Shown here in pieces: positions 42,794 to 51,797 of a DNA stretch of 64,000 nt; the stretch's first letter is position 1, and every line of letters begins with the position of its first letter. The stretch spans positions 54,887 to 118,886 of the forward strand of contig CASEPN010000001.1 of assembly GCA_949289845.1 (NCBI GenBank), read 5' to 3'. The position numbers and the translations under genes were made by a program. This DNA comes from an uncultured Bacillota bacterium. Lineage in GTDB: Bacteria; Bacillota_I; Bacilli_A; RFN20; CAG-826. The notes below the pieces were generated by a model. It worked only from the letters and a program-made list of their open reading frames with translations. It ran no database searches and was not told the origin of the DNA.

Positions 42794-45700
42794 TAGCAAG
42801 AAGGACAGGCCCAATCCGCAGCAGGAAAGGGCCATCGAAAGCGACGCCCAGGAGATCCTCCTTTCCGCCGGCGCCGGCTCAGGCAAGACCTTCGTCCTCC
42901 AGTCGAGGATCTCGCGCCTCGTCGACCCGACGAGGGAAGGGAGGGCCGAGCTTTCCGAGCTCCTGGTGCTGACCTTCACGAACGCCGCGGCCGCGAGCAT
43001 GAAGAACAAGATCCGGGCGGCCTTCCGCAAGAGGTCCCTGGAGAAGCCCGGCTTCAAGGAGCTCGAGCACCAGCTGGACTCCGCCGACGTCACCACCTTC
43101 GACGCCTTCGCCCTCGACCTCGTCCAGCGCTACCGGCCTCTTCTCGGACTCTCGCCCAACCTTTCCATCGGGGACGGGGCGGTCCTTTCCGGGACGGAGA
43201 ACGAATTCCTCGAGGAGATGCTCAACGAGCGATACGAGAGGATCCTCGGGATGCTCGAGGAGGGTCGCCCTCTTTCCGAGAAAGATTCGCTCCTCTACGC
43301 CTACTTGAGGAACTACTGCCATCGTTCCGACGAGCCTCTCAGGAACGTGATCAAGGATATCCTTGCCTCGGCCGACCGAAGCGAGGACCCCGAGGGCTGG
43401 ATCGCTTCCCTTTCTGGGAAGCTTCGGGACGAAGGATTCCTCCATCAGGAGTTCGATCGCCTGAAGGAGGACTTCCTGGCCGCGATCGCCCAGGCGAAGG
43501 ACATGGTGTCCCTTTATGACGTCGAGGACGTCGGGAACCCTGAGCTTGCAAGGCAGGACCTGGGCGTCCTCGACTCCCTTGAGAAGGACCTTCGTTCGCT
43601 TCCTCCTGGCTCCTCGCCCTTCGAAGCTTTCAGGAAGGTGAGCTTCCCGAGGGCGGGGGGCGCCCTCGCCCTTCCCAAGGAAGCTAAGCTGGCGAGGGCG
43701 TGGAAAGACAAGGCGAGAGGCCTTGTGAGCGCAAAGGCGTACGTTTGCTGGACGGATAGCCAGAAGGCTTCCGAAATGGAAAAGACACCCGAGGAACTGG
43801 TTCGCGAGGACTTTGCCAATCGCCTCGCCCCCTACGCGGAGATGCTCTCCGAAATCGCGCTTGGGCTCTGGAGAAAGATGGGCGAGTACAAGCGCCAGAA
43901 CGGCGTCTTCGGGTTCGGAGACATCTTCCGCCTCGCCTTGAACGCCCTTGACCTGCCTCGGGCGAGGGAGGAACTGGGAAAGCACGGGTACCGCCACATC
44001 CTTGTGGACGAATGCCAGGACAACAACGACCTCCAGTACATCCTCGTCGACCGCCTTCGTTCGATCTGCCCGGGATGCAGCCTCTTCATGGTCGGGGACG
44101 TCAAGCAGTCCATCTACCGCTTCCGTAAGGCGAACCCGGACCTCTTCGTAGCCCGTGAGAACGAATTCCGGAAGAAAGGAGCCGGAAGCGAAGTGATTTC
44201 GATGCCCACTAACTACCGGAGTACTCCCGAGGTCATCGAGGGGGTAAACGATATCTTCGGCACCCTGATGGAGAAATCCTTCGGAGGCGTCGACTATGAC
44301 GAGAGCCAGGCTATGAAAGCCGCCAGCAAATCCATGGGCGAGCCCGGCTACGAGCTTCTGCTCGTCCCGAACCCTCCCAAGGACGGGGGCCATGGCGACA
44401 AGGAGGACAACGGGCTTTCGAAGGGGGAACGCAGGGCCCGCTACGTGGCCGCCGAAATCGCGAGGAGGCTTCAGGAGAAGGACAAGAACGGCAATCCCCT
44501 CCATAAGCCCGGGGACTTTGCCATCCTCCTCCGCACCAAGGCCAACTTCCTCTACTATCGCGAGGCCCTTTCCCGCCTCCGGATCCCTGTCGCGATGACG
44601 ACGGAGACCGACCTCAACTCCCAGGACCTCGTCATGAGCGTCTCTTCTCTCCTCAGCCTCCTGGCCTCCCTGGAGGATTTTTCCAAGGCTGGCGAATCAG
44701 GGAAGAAGGCCATCCGCGAGGGGATGAAACATCCCTTCGCCTCGCTCTGGCGCTCCTACCTGACGATCGAGGACCCCGAGACGGGGAAGGTCCGCCCCCT
44801 TTCCGACGACAAGGGGCTCTTGGAGACCCTGAAGGGGAACTGGTTCGATTCCCCCCTGATGGAAAGGGTGCGGAAACTATGGGCCAAGACCCGCGAGCTC
44901 CCTCCTTCGGAAGGCTTGGAGAGGCTGGTCCAGGACTTCCGCGTGTTCGAGGACATCCAGTTCCTGGGCGACATCAAGGCGAACTACCGGAAGCTTCTCG
45001 CCCTCAGGAACTACGCCTCGACGATGGGGGCATTGTCTCGCACCTTCATGGACTTCTGCCGCTTCATGAGGGACTCGAAGGAAGACGCGGAGCTCGTCCT
45101 TCCAGCCGACAAGGCGGACTCGGACGCCGTGAAGCTGATGACCATCCACGCGTCCAAGGGACTCGAGTTCACCTATGTCTTTCTCCCTGAGCTCGAATGG
45201 AAGAAGATGAAGCCCGATACCTCCCTGGCGGACTACCGCCACCTCCTCTACCTCAAGGACATGGAGTATCCCGGGGTCAGGAACCCCCTCAACAAGGTCC
45301 TGGGTCGCGCGGAGAACTCCCGTGAGGGGCTGAGCGAGCTCCTCCGCCTCTTCTACGTCGCGATCACCCGCGCGGTCAGGACCTGCTCCTTTGTCCTCGA
45401 CGGGGAGGACGGGCTCCCCGAGTGCCTAGGTCGCTCCGGGCAATACATCGCCATCGAGAAGAAGGGAAAGGACGGGGAGGACGAGGTATCGATCCGCAAG
45501 ATCGTCTCGTTCGCAGACATGCTCATGGCCTCCACCATCCGCAAGGACGGAAGCAAAGGCTTCCCCCTTCCTGAGGGGCGCCTTCTCACAACTTCCGAAG
45601 CCTATCTTCCTTCTGGCCCCGAAAATGAGGACTCCGTCACCATCGTGCTCGAGCCCCTCGAGGGGGTCGATATGGCCAAGAGGGGCCTGCCGAAGGCCCG

Positions 45701-46184
45701 CCCGAGCAAACCTCTCGGGGATGCTCCGGATTCCAGGAACCTTCTCTTCGGGACGAAGATCCACCGCGCTCTCGAGGTGTCCGACATCAAGGCGGGCATT
45801 CCGTCTCCCTACCTCCCGAAGGGGGATGGCGACTCCTTTGATCTGGTAGAGGCGGTCAAAAGGGTGCTTGACTGCCCTTTAATGAGGGAAATCCGGGAAT
45901 TCGACAAGGTTCTGAAGGAATATCCCTATATCGATGAGGAAGACGGGTCGAGCGGGAGAATGGACCTTGTCGCCATAAGGGGGGATGAGGCCATCATCGT
46001 CGACTACAAGACCTACTCCATCGACGACCCCCTCTACGACGGGCAGCTGAACGCCTACCGGGAGCATCTCCGGATCGCCTTCCCTGAGCTGAAGGAGGTT
46101 CGCTGCTACCTCCTCAGCCTCCTGGATCCCAGGAAGGTGAGGGAGGTCAAGGAGGAGGTTCCCTCGGGCGGAGAAGCCGCCTAA
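42786..46184 (+). CDS. addA: AddA helicase-nuclease subunit
   Basis: The 1132-residue UvrD-like helicase has Walker A SAGAGSGKT (27-35), Walker B HILVDECQDNND (~404-415), the GDVKQSIYRFRKANP motif, and MTIHASKGLEF (~785). A C-terminal RecB-like nuclease has GRMDLVAIRG and IIVDYKTY (~1057-1078). Together with AddB it unwinds and degrades double-strand ends. Its ATG lies inside the end of addB after a GAGG site. Confidence 0.95.
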   Translation: MPDSKKDRPNPQQERAIESDAQEILLSAGAGSGKTFVLQSRISRLVDPTREGRAELSELLVLTFTNAAAASMKNKIRAAFRKRSLEKPGFKELEHQLDSADVTTFDAFALDLVQRYRPLLGLSPNLSIGDGAVLSGTENEFLEEMLNERYERILGMLEEGRPLSEKDSLLYAYLRNYCHRSDEPLRNVIKDILASADRSEDPEGWIASLSGKLRDEGFLHQEFDRLKEDFLAAIAQAKDMVSLYDVEDVGNPELARQDLGVLDSLEKDLRSLPPGSSPFEAFRKVSFPRAGGALALPKEAKLARAWKDKARGLVSAKAYVCWTDSQKASEMEKTPEELVREDFANRLAPYAEMLSEIALGLWRKMGEYKRQNGVFGFGDIFRLALNALDLPRAREELGKHGYRHILVDECQDNNDLQYILVDRLRSICPGCSLFMVGDVKQSIYRFRKANPDLFVARENEFRKKGAGSEVISMPTNYRSTPEVIEGVNDIFGTLMEKSFGGVDYDESQAMKAASKSMGEPGYELLLVPNPPKDGGHGDKEDNGLSKGERRARYVAAEIARRLQEKDKNGNPLHKPGDFAILLRTKANFLYYREALSRLRIPVAMTTETDLNSQDLVMSVSSLLSLLASLEDFSKAGESGKKAIREGMKHPFASLWRSYLTIEDPETGKVRPLSDDKGLLETLKGNWFDSPLMERVRKLWAKTRELPPSEGLERLVQDFRVFEDIQFLGDIKANYRKLLALRNYASTMGALSRTFMDFCRFMRDSKEDAELVLPADKADSDAVKLMTIHASKGLEFTYVFLPELEWKKMKPDTSLADYRHLLYLKDMEYPGVRNPLNKVLGRAENSREGLSELLRLFYVAITRAVRTCSFVLDGEDGLPECLGRSGQYIAIEKKGKDGEDEVSIRKIVSFADMLMASTIRKDGSKGFPLPEGRLLTTSEAYLPSGPENEDSVTIVLEPLEGVDMAKRGLPKARPSKPLGDAPDSRNLLFGTKIHRALEVSDIKAGIPSPYLPKGDGDSFDLVEAVKRVLDCPLMREIREFDKVLKEYPYIDEEDGSSGRMDLVAIRGDEAIIVDYKTYSIDDPLYDGQLNAYREHLRIAFPELKEVRCYLLSLLDPRKVREVKEEVPSGGEAA

Positions 46185-46188
46185 GGCA

Positions 46189-46194
46189 TATACT
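46189..46194 (+). promoter_or_regulatory. TATACT -10 element, leaderless GTG start
   Basis: TATACT-CTATGGC-GTG places transcription start at the GTG codon (46202). The box begins 5 bases after the addA stop. Confidence 0.55.
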
Positions 46195-46201
46195 CTATGG
46201 C

Positions 46202-47323
46202 GTGGAAGAGAAGGAGATGTTCCAACGCTTCCTCGCCTTGGTCGACAACCAGCCAGGCGTAGGGAAGCATGACGCCGCCTTCCTTTTCGAATGCCTGAAG
46301 GCGGGGCTTGCCGCGGCCAGGGACATGGACGCGAAGACGAACGCCCTGGGCGGCACTCCTCCCAACCCCTTGCTCCTCAGCCTCTACCTCCTGAACGAGC
46401 ATGACTTCTATCTGAAGGCCCATCCCGACCAGAAGGAGGAGGATCTCGCCAAGGACGAGCGCTACCAAAGCCTCCTCGTCTCCATCTCCCTCGACAAGTA
46501 CCTCACCATCGAGAGGCTTTCCCCGAAGGAGAGCACCTTCAGCAACCGCTTCCGGCCGGAGATCAGCACCCTCAACCTTTATCTTTCCTTTCTTCTGGGA
46601 ATGCTCCAGCGCTACAAGCAGGGGGACCCCCGAGAGACGCTTGTCGTCGACATGCTTGTGAAGGCCTTCTCGATGGCGAGGTGCGTCCTCGTCCTCCTGA
46701 CGTCCGGCTTCGAGACGGAGGCCTTCTCCACTTGGAGGACCCTCCACGAGAACGAATGCGTGCTCCTCGTCCTCCTCAAGGGCGGGAAGGACGCGCTCGA
46801 CAGCTACCTCAGACACATGCGTTATGCGCTCGCCTTCCGAGGGGAAATCAAGGACAAGGACGAGACCGACCGCGTCTTCCAGTCAATCAAGGAGGGGATG
46901 CGGGCGCACGGGCTGAAGAGCAAGGACATGAAGCGCTTCATCGAGTATGGCTGGATGATGGACCTCCCCTTCGCGAAGGAGGACGAGGGCTTCAAGCTGA
47001 ACTTCCGGGACGGGGTGGAACGTCTAGCTGGGCTAGGCTCCCTCCGGAAGGAGTACGAGACGAGCAGCGAGATCGCCCACAGCTCGCCTCTCCTCATCTA
47101 CTCGAACAAGGGCTACTTCTTCATCAAGGCCCTCCTGAACCTTTACTCCTCCTTCTTCCGTCTCGAGAAGGTGTTCTCCGGGCTATATCTCCCGCAGGCG
47201 GGAGAAGTGGAAAGGGAGCGCTACCTGGCGATGCGGGGGCTATACCGCTCCGAGCTCTTGGCCGTTGAGAAATACGTGGCCGAGGAGGCCAGGAAGAAGA
47301 GCAAGAAAGGGGACGCCTGCTGA
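46202..47323 (+). CDS. DUF5677-like unknown protein
   Basis: The 373-residue helical protein has a central pattern of a long helix ending in SGFETEAFSTWRTLHENECVL and a later SSEIAHSSPLLIY. The spacing of Arg-x-x-x-Glu and the Ser...His pair is reminiscent of DUF5677, a family of unknown function. No signal peptide or membrane segment is seen. It starts at GTG 46202, directly after a -10 box. A terminator overlaps its stop codon. Confidence 0.7.
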   Translation: MEEKEMFQRFLALVDNQPGVGKHDAAFLFECLKAGLAAARDMDAKTNALGGTPPNPLLLSLYLLNEHDFYLKAHPDQKEEDLAKDERYQSLLVSISLDKYLTIERLSPKESTFSNRFRPEISTLNLYLSFLLGMLQRYKQGDPRETLVVDMLVKAFSMARCVLVLLTSGFETEAFSTWRTLHENECVLLVLLKGGKDALDSYLRHMRYALAFRGEIKDKDETDRVFQSIKEGMRAHGLKSKDMKRFIEYGWMMDLPFAKEDEGFKLNFRDGVERLAGLGSLRKEYETSSEIAHSSPLLIYSNKGYFFIKALLNLYSSFFRLEKVFSGLYLPQAGEVERERYLAMRGLYRSELLAVEKYVAEEARKKSKKGDAC

Positions 47324-47340
47324 GGCGCCCCCTTTCCCTT
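47306..47340. terminator. Terminator between convergent genes
   Basis: AAAGGGGACGCC (47306-47317) pairs with GGCGCCCCCTTT (47324-47335), with one mismatch and a loop containing the stop codon of the upstream gene. A and T flanks suit both directions. Confidence 0.75.
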
Positions 47341-47341
47341 G

Positions 47342-48994
47342 TCAGACGTCCTTGTAGCAGGATCCCCCGATGAACTCCCTCATCAGGGAGTTGCTCGGGA
47401 CCCAGTCGTCCTCGAGGTCGAGGAAGTACTTGAGCATGCGGATGAGGCGCTGGGCCACCATGAAGTGCGGGCTTTCCTTGTCAATCGCGAGGAGAAGCGG
47501 CATCGCGTACTTCTTCATGACCGGAAGCTCGTAGGGAAGGTAGGAGTTATAGACGAAGTCCGCCTTCTCCTGGTGGGCGTAGATCCAGCGGAATTCCCCA
47601 GCCCGGACGCTCGGCCACATGGAGAAGGTTTCCTCCGCCGGGGCGTTCCGGAACTTCCTGTCCCTGACGAGGCGGCGGAGGAGCCGGAGGTCGGTCAGGG
47701 AAACCGGGTTATGGTCGTCCAGGTTGATCTGGGCCTGGGGGGAGATGAAGATCTTGAACTTATCGCTCTTGGGGATGGAGGGCGTTAGGGCGTCGTTGAG
47801 CGCGTGGATGCCCTCGATGATGATCGGCTGGGTGGCGTCGATGCGGAGCCTTCTCCCGAACACCTGCTTTCCGAGCGTGAAGTCGAAGCGCGGGAGGTCG
47901 ACCTCATCCCCGGAGATGAGGGCGAGCATGTCCTCGTTGAAGCGCTCGATGTCGAGGGCCTCGATGTTCTCGAGGTCGGGCTTCCCGTCCGGCCCCAGGG
48001 GCGCTTCCTCCCGGGGGAGGTAGTAGTCGTCGATGGAGATGCGGATGGGGGAAATGCCGCGGGAGAGCAGCTCGATCCTCAAGCGGTTGGCGAACGTCGT
48101 CTTCCCAGAGGAAGATGGCCCCGCGATGCAAATGAGGCGGACGTCGTCGATGTCGTCCTCGATGAGCTGTCCGAGCTCGCAGAGCATCCTGTTGTGGCGG
48201 GCCTCGCATAGGTTGATGAACTCCACGGGACCCGCGGTCTCGATCTTCCTGTTGATCTTGCCCACCGTGTCCGCGGAGATGATCTTCGCCCAGTCATGCG
48301 ATTCCTTGAGGGTTCGCATGAAGGTCGGGGCGTCCTCGAACTCCGGGATCTTCCCCCCGCATTCCGCGCGCGGGTACTGGAGCATGAAGCCGGGGGCGTA
48401 GAGCCGGAGCTTGTACTCCTTGAGGTAGCCCGTCGAGGGGACGAGATGGCTGTACATGTAGTTCAGGTAGTCGCCGCAGCGGTAGAAGTGGACGGTCTTC
48501 TCAGGGCGGTAGCGGAGGAGCGCCTTCTTGTCCTCGAAGTTGCAACGGTCGTATATCCTCTCGGCCTCCTCGTTCGGGACGACGATCCTCTCGAAGGGGA
48601 GGTCCTGCTCCACGAGCCGCTCGAGCTCCTGGCTGATGCGGATGTACATGTTCGTGTTGGCCTTCGCCTTCGGGTCGAGGAGATGGATCGAGATGCTCCT
48701 CGAGACGTTGTAGGCGAAGCGGATGGGAAGGTCCGGGTAGACGTTATGGAAGGCCATCGCCACAAGGTAGCGGAGCGAGGCCTCGTATATCTTCATCGCC
48801 TCGATCGAGGAGCAGTCGAGGAACTCGATGTCCGCGTCGTAGTACACCTCGTAGTCCAAATCGCGGACGCGGTTGTTCACTTTCGCCGCGATGAAGCGCT
48901 TCGCTTTCCGATCTTGCTCCGAAAGCAATGACAAAAGCGATGTCTTTTTCTCGATTTCCGATGTGATTCCTTTGATTTTGACGTTGAATGGCAT
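47342..48994 (-). CDS. Nucleoside (uridine) kinase with N-terminal ThrRS-like domain
   Basis: The 550-residue protein has three parts: an N-terminal TGS-like ubiquitin fold (1-60); a domain like the second additional domain of threonyl-tRNA synthetase (60-260; DYLNYMYSHLVPSTGYLKEYKL matches its VPSTG region); and a C-terminal uridine-kinase P-loop domain with GPSSSGKTT near 292-300 and SIDDYYLPREE. This architecture is known in Bacillota as nucleoside kinase; the role of the ThrRS-like part is unknown. The start at 48994 follows AAGGAGGT, with a TACAAT promoter further upstream, so this gene has a real leader unlike most neighbours. Confidence 0.9.
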   Translation of the reverse strand: MPFNVKIKGITSEIEKKTSLLSLLSEQDRKAKRFIAAKVNNRVRDLDYEVYYDADIEFLDCSSIEAMKIYEASLRYLVAMAFHNVYPDLPIRFAYNVSRSISIHLLDPKAKANTNMYIRISQELERLVEQDLPFERIVVPNEEAERIYDRCNFEDKKALLRYRPEKTVHFYRCGDYLNYMYSHLVPSTGYLKEYKLRLYAPGFMLQYPRAECGGKIPEFEDAPTFMRTLKESHDWAKIISADTVGKINRKIETAGPVEFINLCEARHNRMLCELGQLIEDDIDDVRLICIAGPSSSGKTTFANRLRIELLSRGISPIRISIDDYYLPREEAPLGPDGKPDLENIEALDIERFNEDMLALISGDEVDLPRFDFTLGKQVFGRRLRIDATQPIIIEGIHALNDALTPSIPKSDKFKIFISPQAQINLDDHNPVSLTDLRLLRRLVRDRKFRNAPAEETFSMWPSVRAGEFRWIYAHQEKADFVYNSYLPYELPVMKKYAMPLLLAIDKESPHFMVAQRLIRMLKYFLDLEDDWVPSNSLMREFIGGSCYKDV

Positions 48995-49003
48995 CGCAAA
49001 CCT

Positions 49004-49015
49004 CCTTATAGGGGC
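49004..49015 (+). repeat. 12-bp direct repeat, copy 1
   Basis: CCTTATAGGGGC, identical to 49072-49083, lies in the short leader of the kinase gene and overlaps its ribosome site on the minus strand. Confidence 0.6.
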
Positions 49016-49023
49016 GTCAGGTG

Positions 49024-49029
49024 ATTGTA
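49024..49029 (-). promoter_or_regulatory. TACAAT -10 element of the nucleoside kinase gene
   Basis: The minus strand reads TACAAT 29 bases before the ATG; the mRNA would have a ~22-base leader with AAGGAGGT. Confidence 0.6.
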
Positions 49030-49071
49030 TCAGCATCCCGACTTCGTGCAAGCGCTTACACATTTACTATG

Positions 49072-49083
49072 CCTTATAGGGGC
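49072..49083 (+). repeat. 12-bp direct repeat, copy 2
   Basis: The second copy of CCTTATAGGGGC ends 8 bases before the atp operon -10 box, where a -35 region or an activator site would be. Confidence 0.6.
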
Positions 49084-49091
49084 ATTGGGGG

Positions 49092-49097
49092 TAAAAT
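49092..49097 (+). promoter_or_regulatory. TAAAAT -10 element, leaderless promoter of the atp operon
   Basis: TAAAAT-TCCTGCG-ATG: a 7-base spacer to the first gene at 49105. No TTGACA-like box is seen upstream. Confidence 0.65.
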
Positions 49098-49104
49098 TCC
49101 TGCG

Positions 49105-49605
49105 ATGCGCTGGAAGAAGTGGAACGAGCTGGATGCAGGAGGAAAGACATTCCGTATCCTCCTTGCGGTCGCCGTTTTCGGCTTCCTTCTCCTGGCCCCT
49201 CTTTTCCTCCTCCATGACGAGAAGGGGTCGTATGGGGTTTATCCTCTCGGATGGCTCCTTGGATCCGTCGCGGAACTTCTCGGGTTCCTCTCGATGAAGG
49301 CGATGGTCTCTTCCCTCGGGAAGGACGGGAAGGGCGTCTTGAGCGTCTATCTCGGGGCCTCGCTCCGGTTCGTGCTTTTCGCTGCGGTCCTTCTCGTGAG
49401 CGCCATCTGCACCTTCCGGCCCGACTGGTTCGGGGGCTTCGACGCCTTCTCCTTCTACACGTGCTTCGTCGCGATTCTTCCCTTCCCCATCGTCACCTGG
49501 CTCATGCACTACCTTGAGGGCAAGGGAGGGAAGGTCTTCCGGAAGCAACGGGAAGAAAACCTCCCTGTGAAGAAGGACGAGCCGAGCTCGGAGGTGAAGG
49601 AATGA
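49105..49605 (+). CDS. AtpI-like four-helix membrane protein, first gene of the atp operon
   Basis: The 166-residue protein has four hydrophobic helices (about 18-38, 50-68, 85-105 and 120-142) and a charged C-terminal tail. Sequence similarity to AtpI is not obvious, but position and topology fit: AtpI assists c-ring assembly. The start is set by TAAAAT 7 bases upstream. The stop overlaps atpB (ATGA). Confidence 0.7.
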   Translation: MRWKKWNELDAGGKTFRILLAVAVFGFLLLAPLFLLHDEKGSYGVYPLGWLLGSVAELLGFLSMKAMVSSLGKDGKGVLSVYLGASLRFVLFAAVLLVSAICTFRPDWFGGFDAFSFYTCFVAILPFPIVTWLMHYLEGKGGKVFRKQREENLPVKKDEPSSEVKE

Positions 49606-50444
49606 CCTTCGAGGAACGGATCGGGTCCATGATGGAGTGGAACCTCGACGCGAACCTATATAGCTCCCTCCTTTGCATGCTCCTCGTTCTCATTCTCGGG
49701 GGCATCGTCGGCTGCAAGGCCCATAAAGCCCTAAAGGAAGGAAGCCTTGAGAAGGCCGAGCACGGGGTCCTCCTCCTCGGCACATGGCTCCTCGAAGGGA
49801 TCGAAGGCTTCTCCGCGGAACGGATGGGGGAGGAGTACGGGAGGAAATGGGAGCCATATCTCTTCGGGCTCGCCTGCTATCTATTCGTCGCCTTCAACTG
49901 GGGCCTCCTCGGGCTTCCGACGATCGTCGACTGGATCGCCGCCCCCTTGTCCCTCGCCCTCGTCATGTTCGTGCTCATCCAGTACCAGGGGATCCGCACG
50001 AACCACTGGGGCTACTTCCACCGCTACGTGGAGCCCATCAAGATATGGCTCCCCATCAACCTCATCACCTGCTGGACCCCCATCATCTCCACCACGATGA
50101 GGATGCTCGGGAACTGCCTCGCGGGGACCGTCATCATCGCCCTCGTCCAGTGGGCCCTGGGAGCGGCTTCCGGAAGTCTCCTCGACCTCATTGGGGGCCT
50201 CACCACCGCGGCGCATCTCAACTACCAGCCCTTCTGGGACCAGAACCAGAGCTACGTCTGGACCGAGATCTTCCTCGCCCCCTTCGCGATGGGGGTCCTG
50301 AACCTCTACTTCAGCCTCTTCAGCGGCTACGTCCAGACGCTCGTCTTCGTCAACCTCAACGCCCTCTGGATCGGGGCGGAGGTCCCGCAGCCGGAAGAGG
50401 AGATCCCCGTCCTCGGGGTCCGTCCGGCCCCGCAAGTTTCCTAG
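49602..50444 (+). CDS. atpB: ATP synthase F0 subunit a
   Basis: The 280-residue membrane subunit forms the ion half-channels beside the c-ring. The essential Arg is in TTMRMLGNCLAGTVII, the equivalent of the RLFGN motif. The last helices include GYVQTLVFVNLNALWIGAEV, the usual subunit a ending. It is coupled to the upstream gene, and a GAGG site lies before the ATG. Confidence 0.93.
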   Translation: MTFEERIGSMMEWNLDANLYSSLLCMLLVLILGGIVGCKAHKALKEGSLEKAEHGVLLLGTWLLEGIEGFSAERMGEEYGRKWEPYLFGLACYLFVAFNWGLLGLPTIVDWIAAPLSLALVMFVLIQYQGIRTNHWGYFHRYVEPIKIWLPINLITCWTPIISTTMRMLGNCLAGTVIIALVQWALGAASGSLLDLIGGLTTAAHLNYQPFWDQNQSYVWTEIFLAPFAMGVLNLYFSLFSGYVQTLVFVNLNALWIGAEVPQPEEEIPVLGVRPAPQVS

Positions 50445-50477
50445 GCTATCCAATGATTGAGTTAAGGAGGTAACACC

Positions 50478-50720
50478 ATGGACATCAATCTCGGACTCAT
50501 CGCCATCGCCTGCTCGATCTGCGTGGCGTTCGGCTGCCTCTCCGCGATCGGGGAAGGCATCATCTGCGCCCACGCCCTCGACGGCATGGCCAGGAACCCG
50601 GACATGCAGAAGAAGCTGCAGTCCTCGATGATGATCGCCGTCGCCCTCGACGAGTCGACCGCCATCTACTGCCTGATCATGGCGATCCTCATCCTCTTCG
50701 TCCTCGGCGGCCGCGCTTAG
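50478..50720 (+). CDS. atpE: ATP synthase F0 subunit c with acidic Na+-type site
   Basis: The 80-residue two-helix hairpin has the polar loop ARNP (38-41). The ion-binding Glu is E59 in ALDESTAIY, with Ser60-Thr61 next to it. Aligned without gaps to the Ilyobacter tartaricus c-subunit, E26 (in IGEGI) occupies the place of Gln32, and D58 adds a further acid before the carboxylate. Glu at that position together with the EST motif is known from the Na+-dependent Fusobacterium c-ring, so I infer Na+ coupling. AAGGAGGT lies 7 bases before the ATG. Confidence 0.95.
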   Translation: MDINLGLIAIACSICVAFGCLSAIGEGIICAHALDGMARNPDMQKKLQSSMMIAVALDESTAIYCLIMAILILFVLGGRA

Positions 50721-50729
50721 GAGAGGCGG

Positions 50730-51278
50730 ATGACCCTCTTCGTCAACGACACCCCTTTCACGCCGGAGGACTTCTTCAACAAGCTCATACCGAACTTCTG
50801 GAGCCTCCTCATCAACCTCCTGGCGCTCATCGTCTTCTTCGTCGTGCTCTATTTCATCGCCTACAAGCCCCTCAGGAGGCTCGTGGACGCTAGAAGGGAG
50901 AAGATGAAGGGGGAGCGCGAGGAAGGAGAAAGGCTCCTTGAGGAAGGAAGGCGGCGCGAGGAGGAGACCCGGACGATCGTCGGGGAGGCTGAGAAACGTT
51001 CTTCCGAGATCCTCAAGTCCTCCGAGGAGGAGGGAGAGAGGATCCGCATGGAGCGGGTCGCGCTCGCCGAGGATGACATCAGGGCGCGCGAGGAAGCCGG
51101 GAAGGAACGGATCCGCCAGGAGGAGGAGCGCTCCCGCGCCCGCCTCCGCGAAGAGACCGTCGACCTTGCCCTCCGGATGTCCGAGAAGCTCCTCCGTGAG
51201 AAGATGGACGAGGAGAAGGACCGCGCCCTCCTCAAAGGTTTCGCCAAGGAGATCCAGGAGGAGAGGAAGGATGGCTGA
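50730..51278 (+). CDS. atpF: ATP synthase F0 subunit b
   Basis: The 182-residue protein has one N-terminal membrane helix (about 20-45, NFWSLLINLLALIVFFVVL) and a long, highly charged coiled coil. It forms the peripheral stalk. The gene overlaps atpH by 8 bases. Confidence 0.94.
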   Translation: MTLFVNDTPFTPEDFFNKLIPNFWSLLINLLALIVFFVVLYFIAYKPLRRLVDARREKMKGEREEGERLLEEGRRREEETRTIVGEAEKRSSEILKSSEEEGERIRMERVALAEDDIRAREEAGKERIRQEEERSRARLREETVDLALRMSEKLLREKMDEEKDRALLKGFAKEIQEERKDG

Positions 51279-51795
51279 ACTGGGGAAGTCCTACGGGGAA
51301 GCCCTCTTCCTTCTTGAGGAAGGGAAGGACATCGAGGGCGAGCTCCGGCTTGCCCTGGACGTCCTCAAGGGAACCCCTGGGTTAGAGGGGGTTCTCATGT
51401 CTCCCCGGATCGAGGGGGAGGAACGCGCCGCCCTTGCTAAGAAGGTGTTTCATGAGGTCAAGGACCAGCACCTCCTTTCGTTGCTTCTTCTATTGTGCAA
51501 GAAACGGAAAATTTCTCTTTTACCTGGGGTTTGCGAGGGATATCTCCAGCTCCTCGACAAGAAAAACGGGACGGAGCGAGGCATCGTCCATAGCGTCCGC
51601 CCTTTGTCCGAAGAAGAGATCCACCGTCTGGAGAAGGCCTTGGGAAACGAAAAAGGGACGAGGGTTCGCCTGGGGAACCGGCTTGACGAAAGCCTCATCG
51701 GCGGGGTGACGGTCACCCTGGGGGACAGGCACTATGACGGATCCATCAAGGGGAGGGCGCGCTCTCTCCGCGAGGCTTTGATGAAGGGAGCATAG
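51271..51795 (+). CDS. atpH: ATP synthase F1 subunit delta
   Basis: The 174-residue protein has the delta/OSCP layout: an N-terminal helical bundle ([13 protein letters not shown]) and the C-terminal signature [20 protein letters not shown]. It joins the stalk to the catalytic head. Its start lies within the end of atpF after GAGAGGAAGG. Confidence 0.94.
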   Translation: MAELGKSYGEALFLLEEGKDIEGELRLALDVLKGTPGLEGVLMSPRIEGEERAALAKKVFHEVKDQHLLSLLLLLCKKRKISLLPGVCEGYLQLLDKKNGTERGIVHSVRPLSEEEIHRLEKALGNEKGTRVRLGNRLDESLIGGVTVTLGDRHYDGSIKGRARSLREALMKGA

Positions 51796-51797
51796 GT

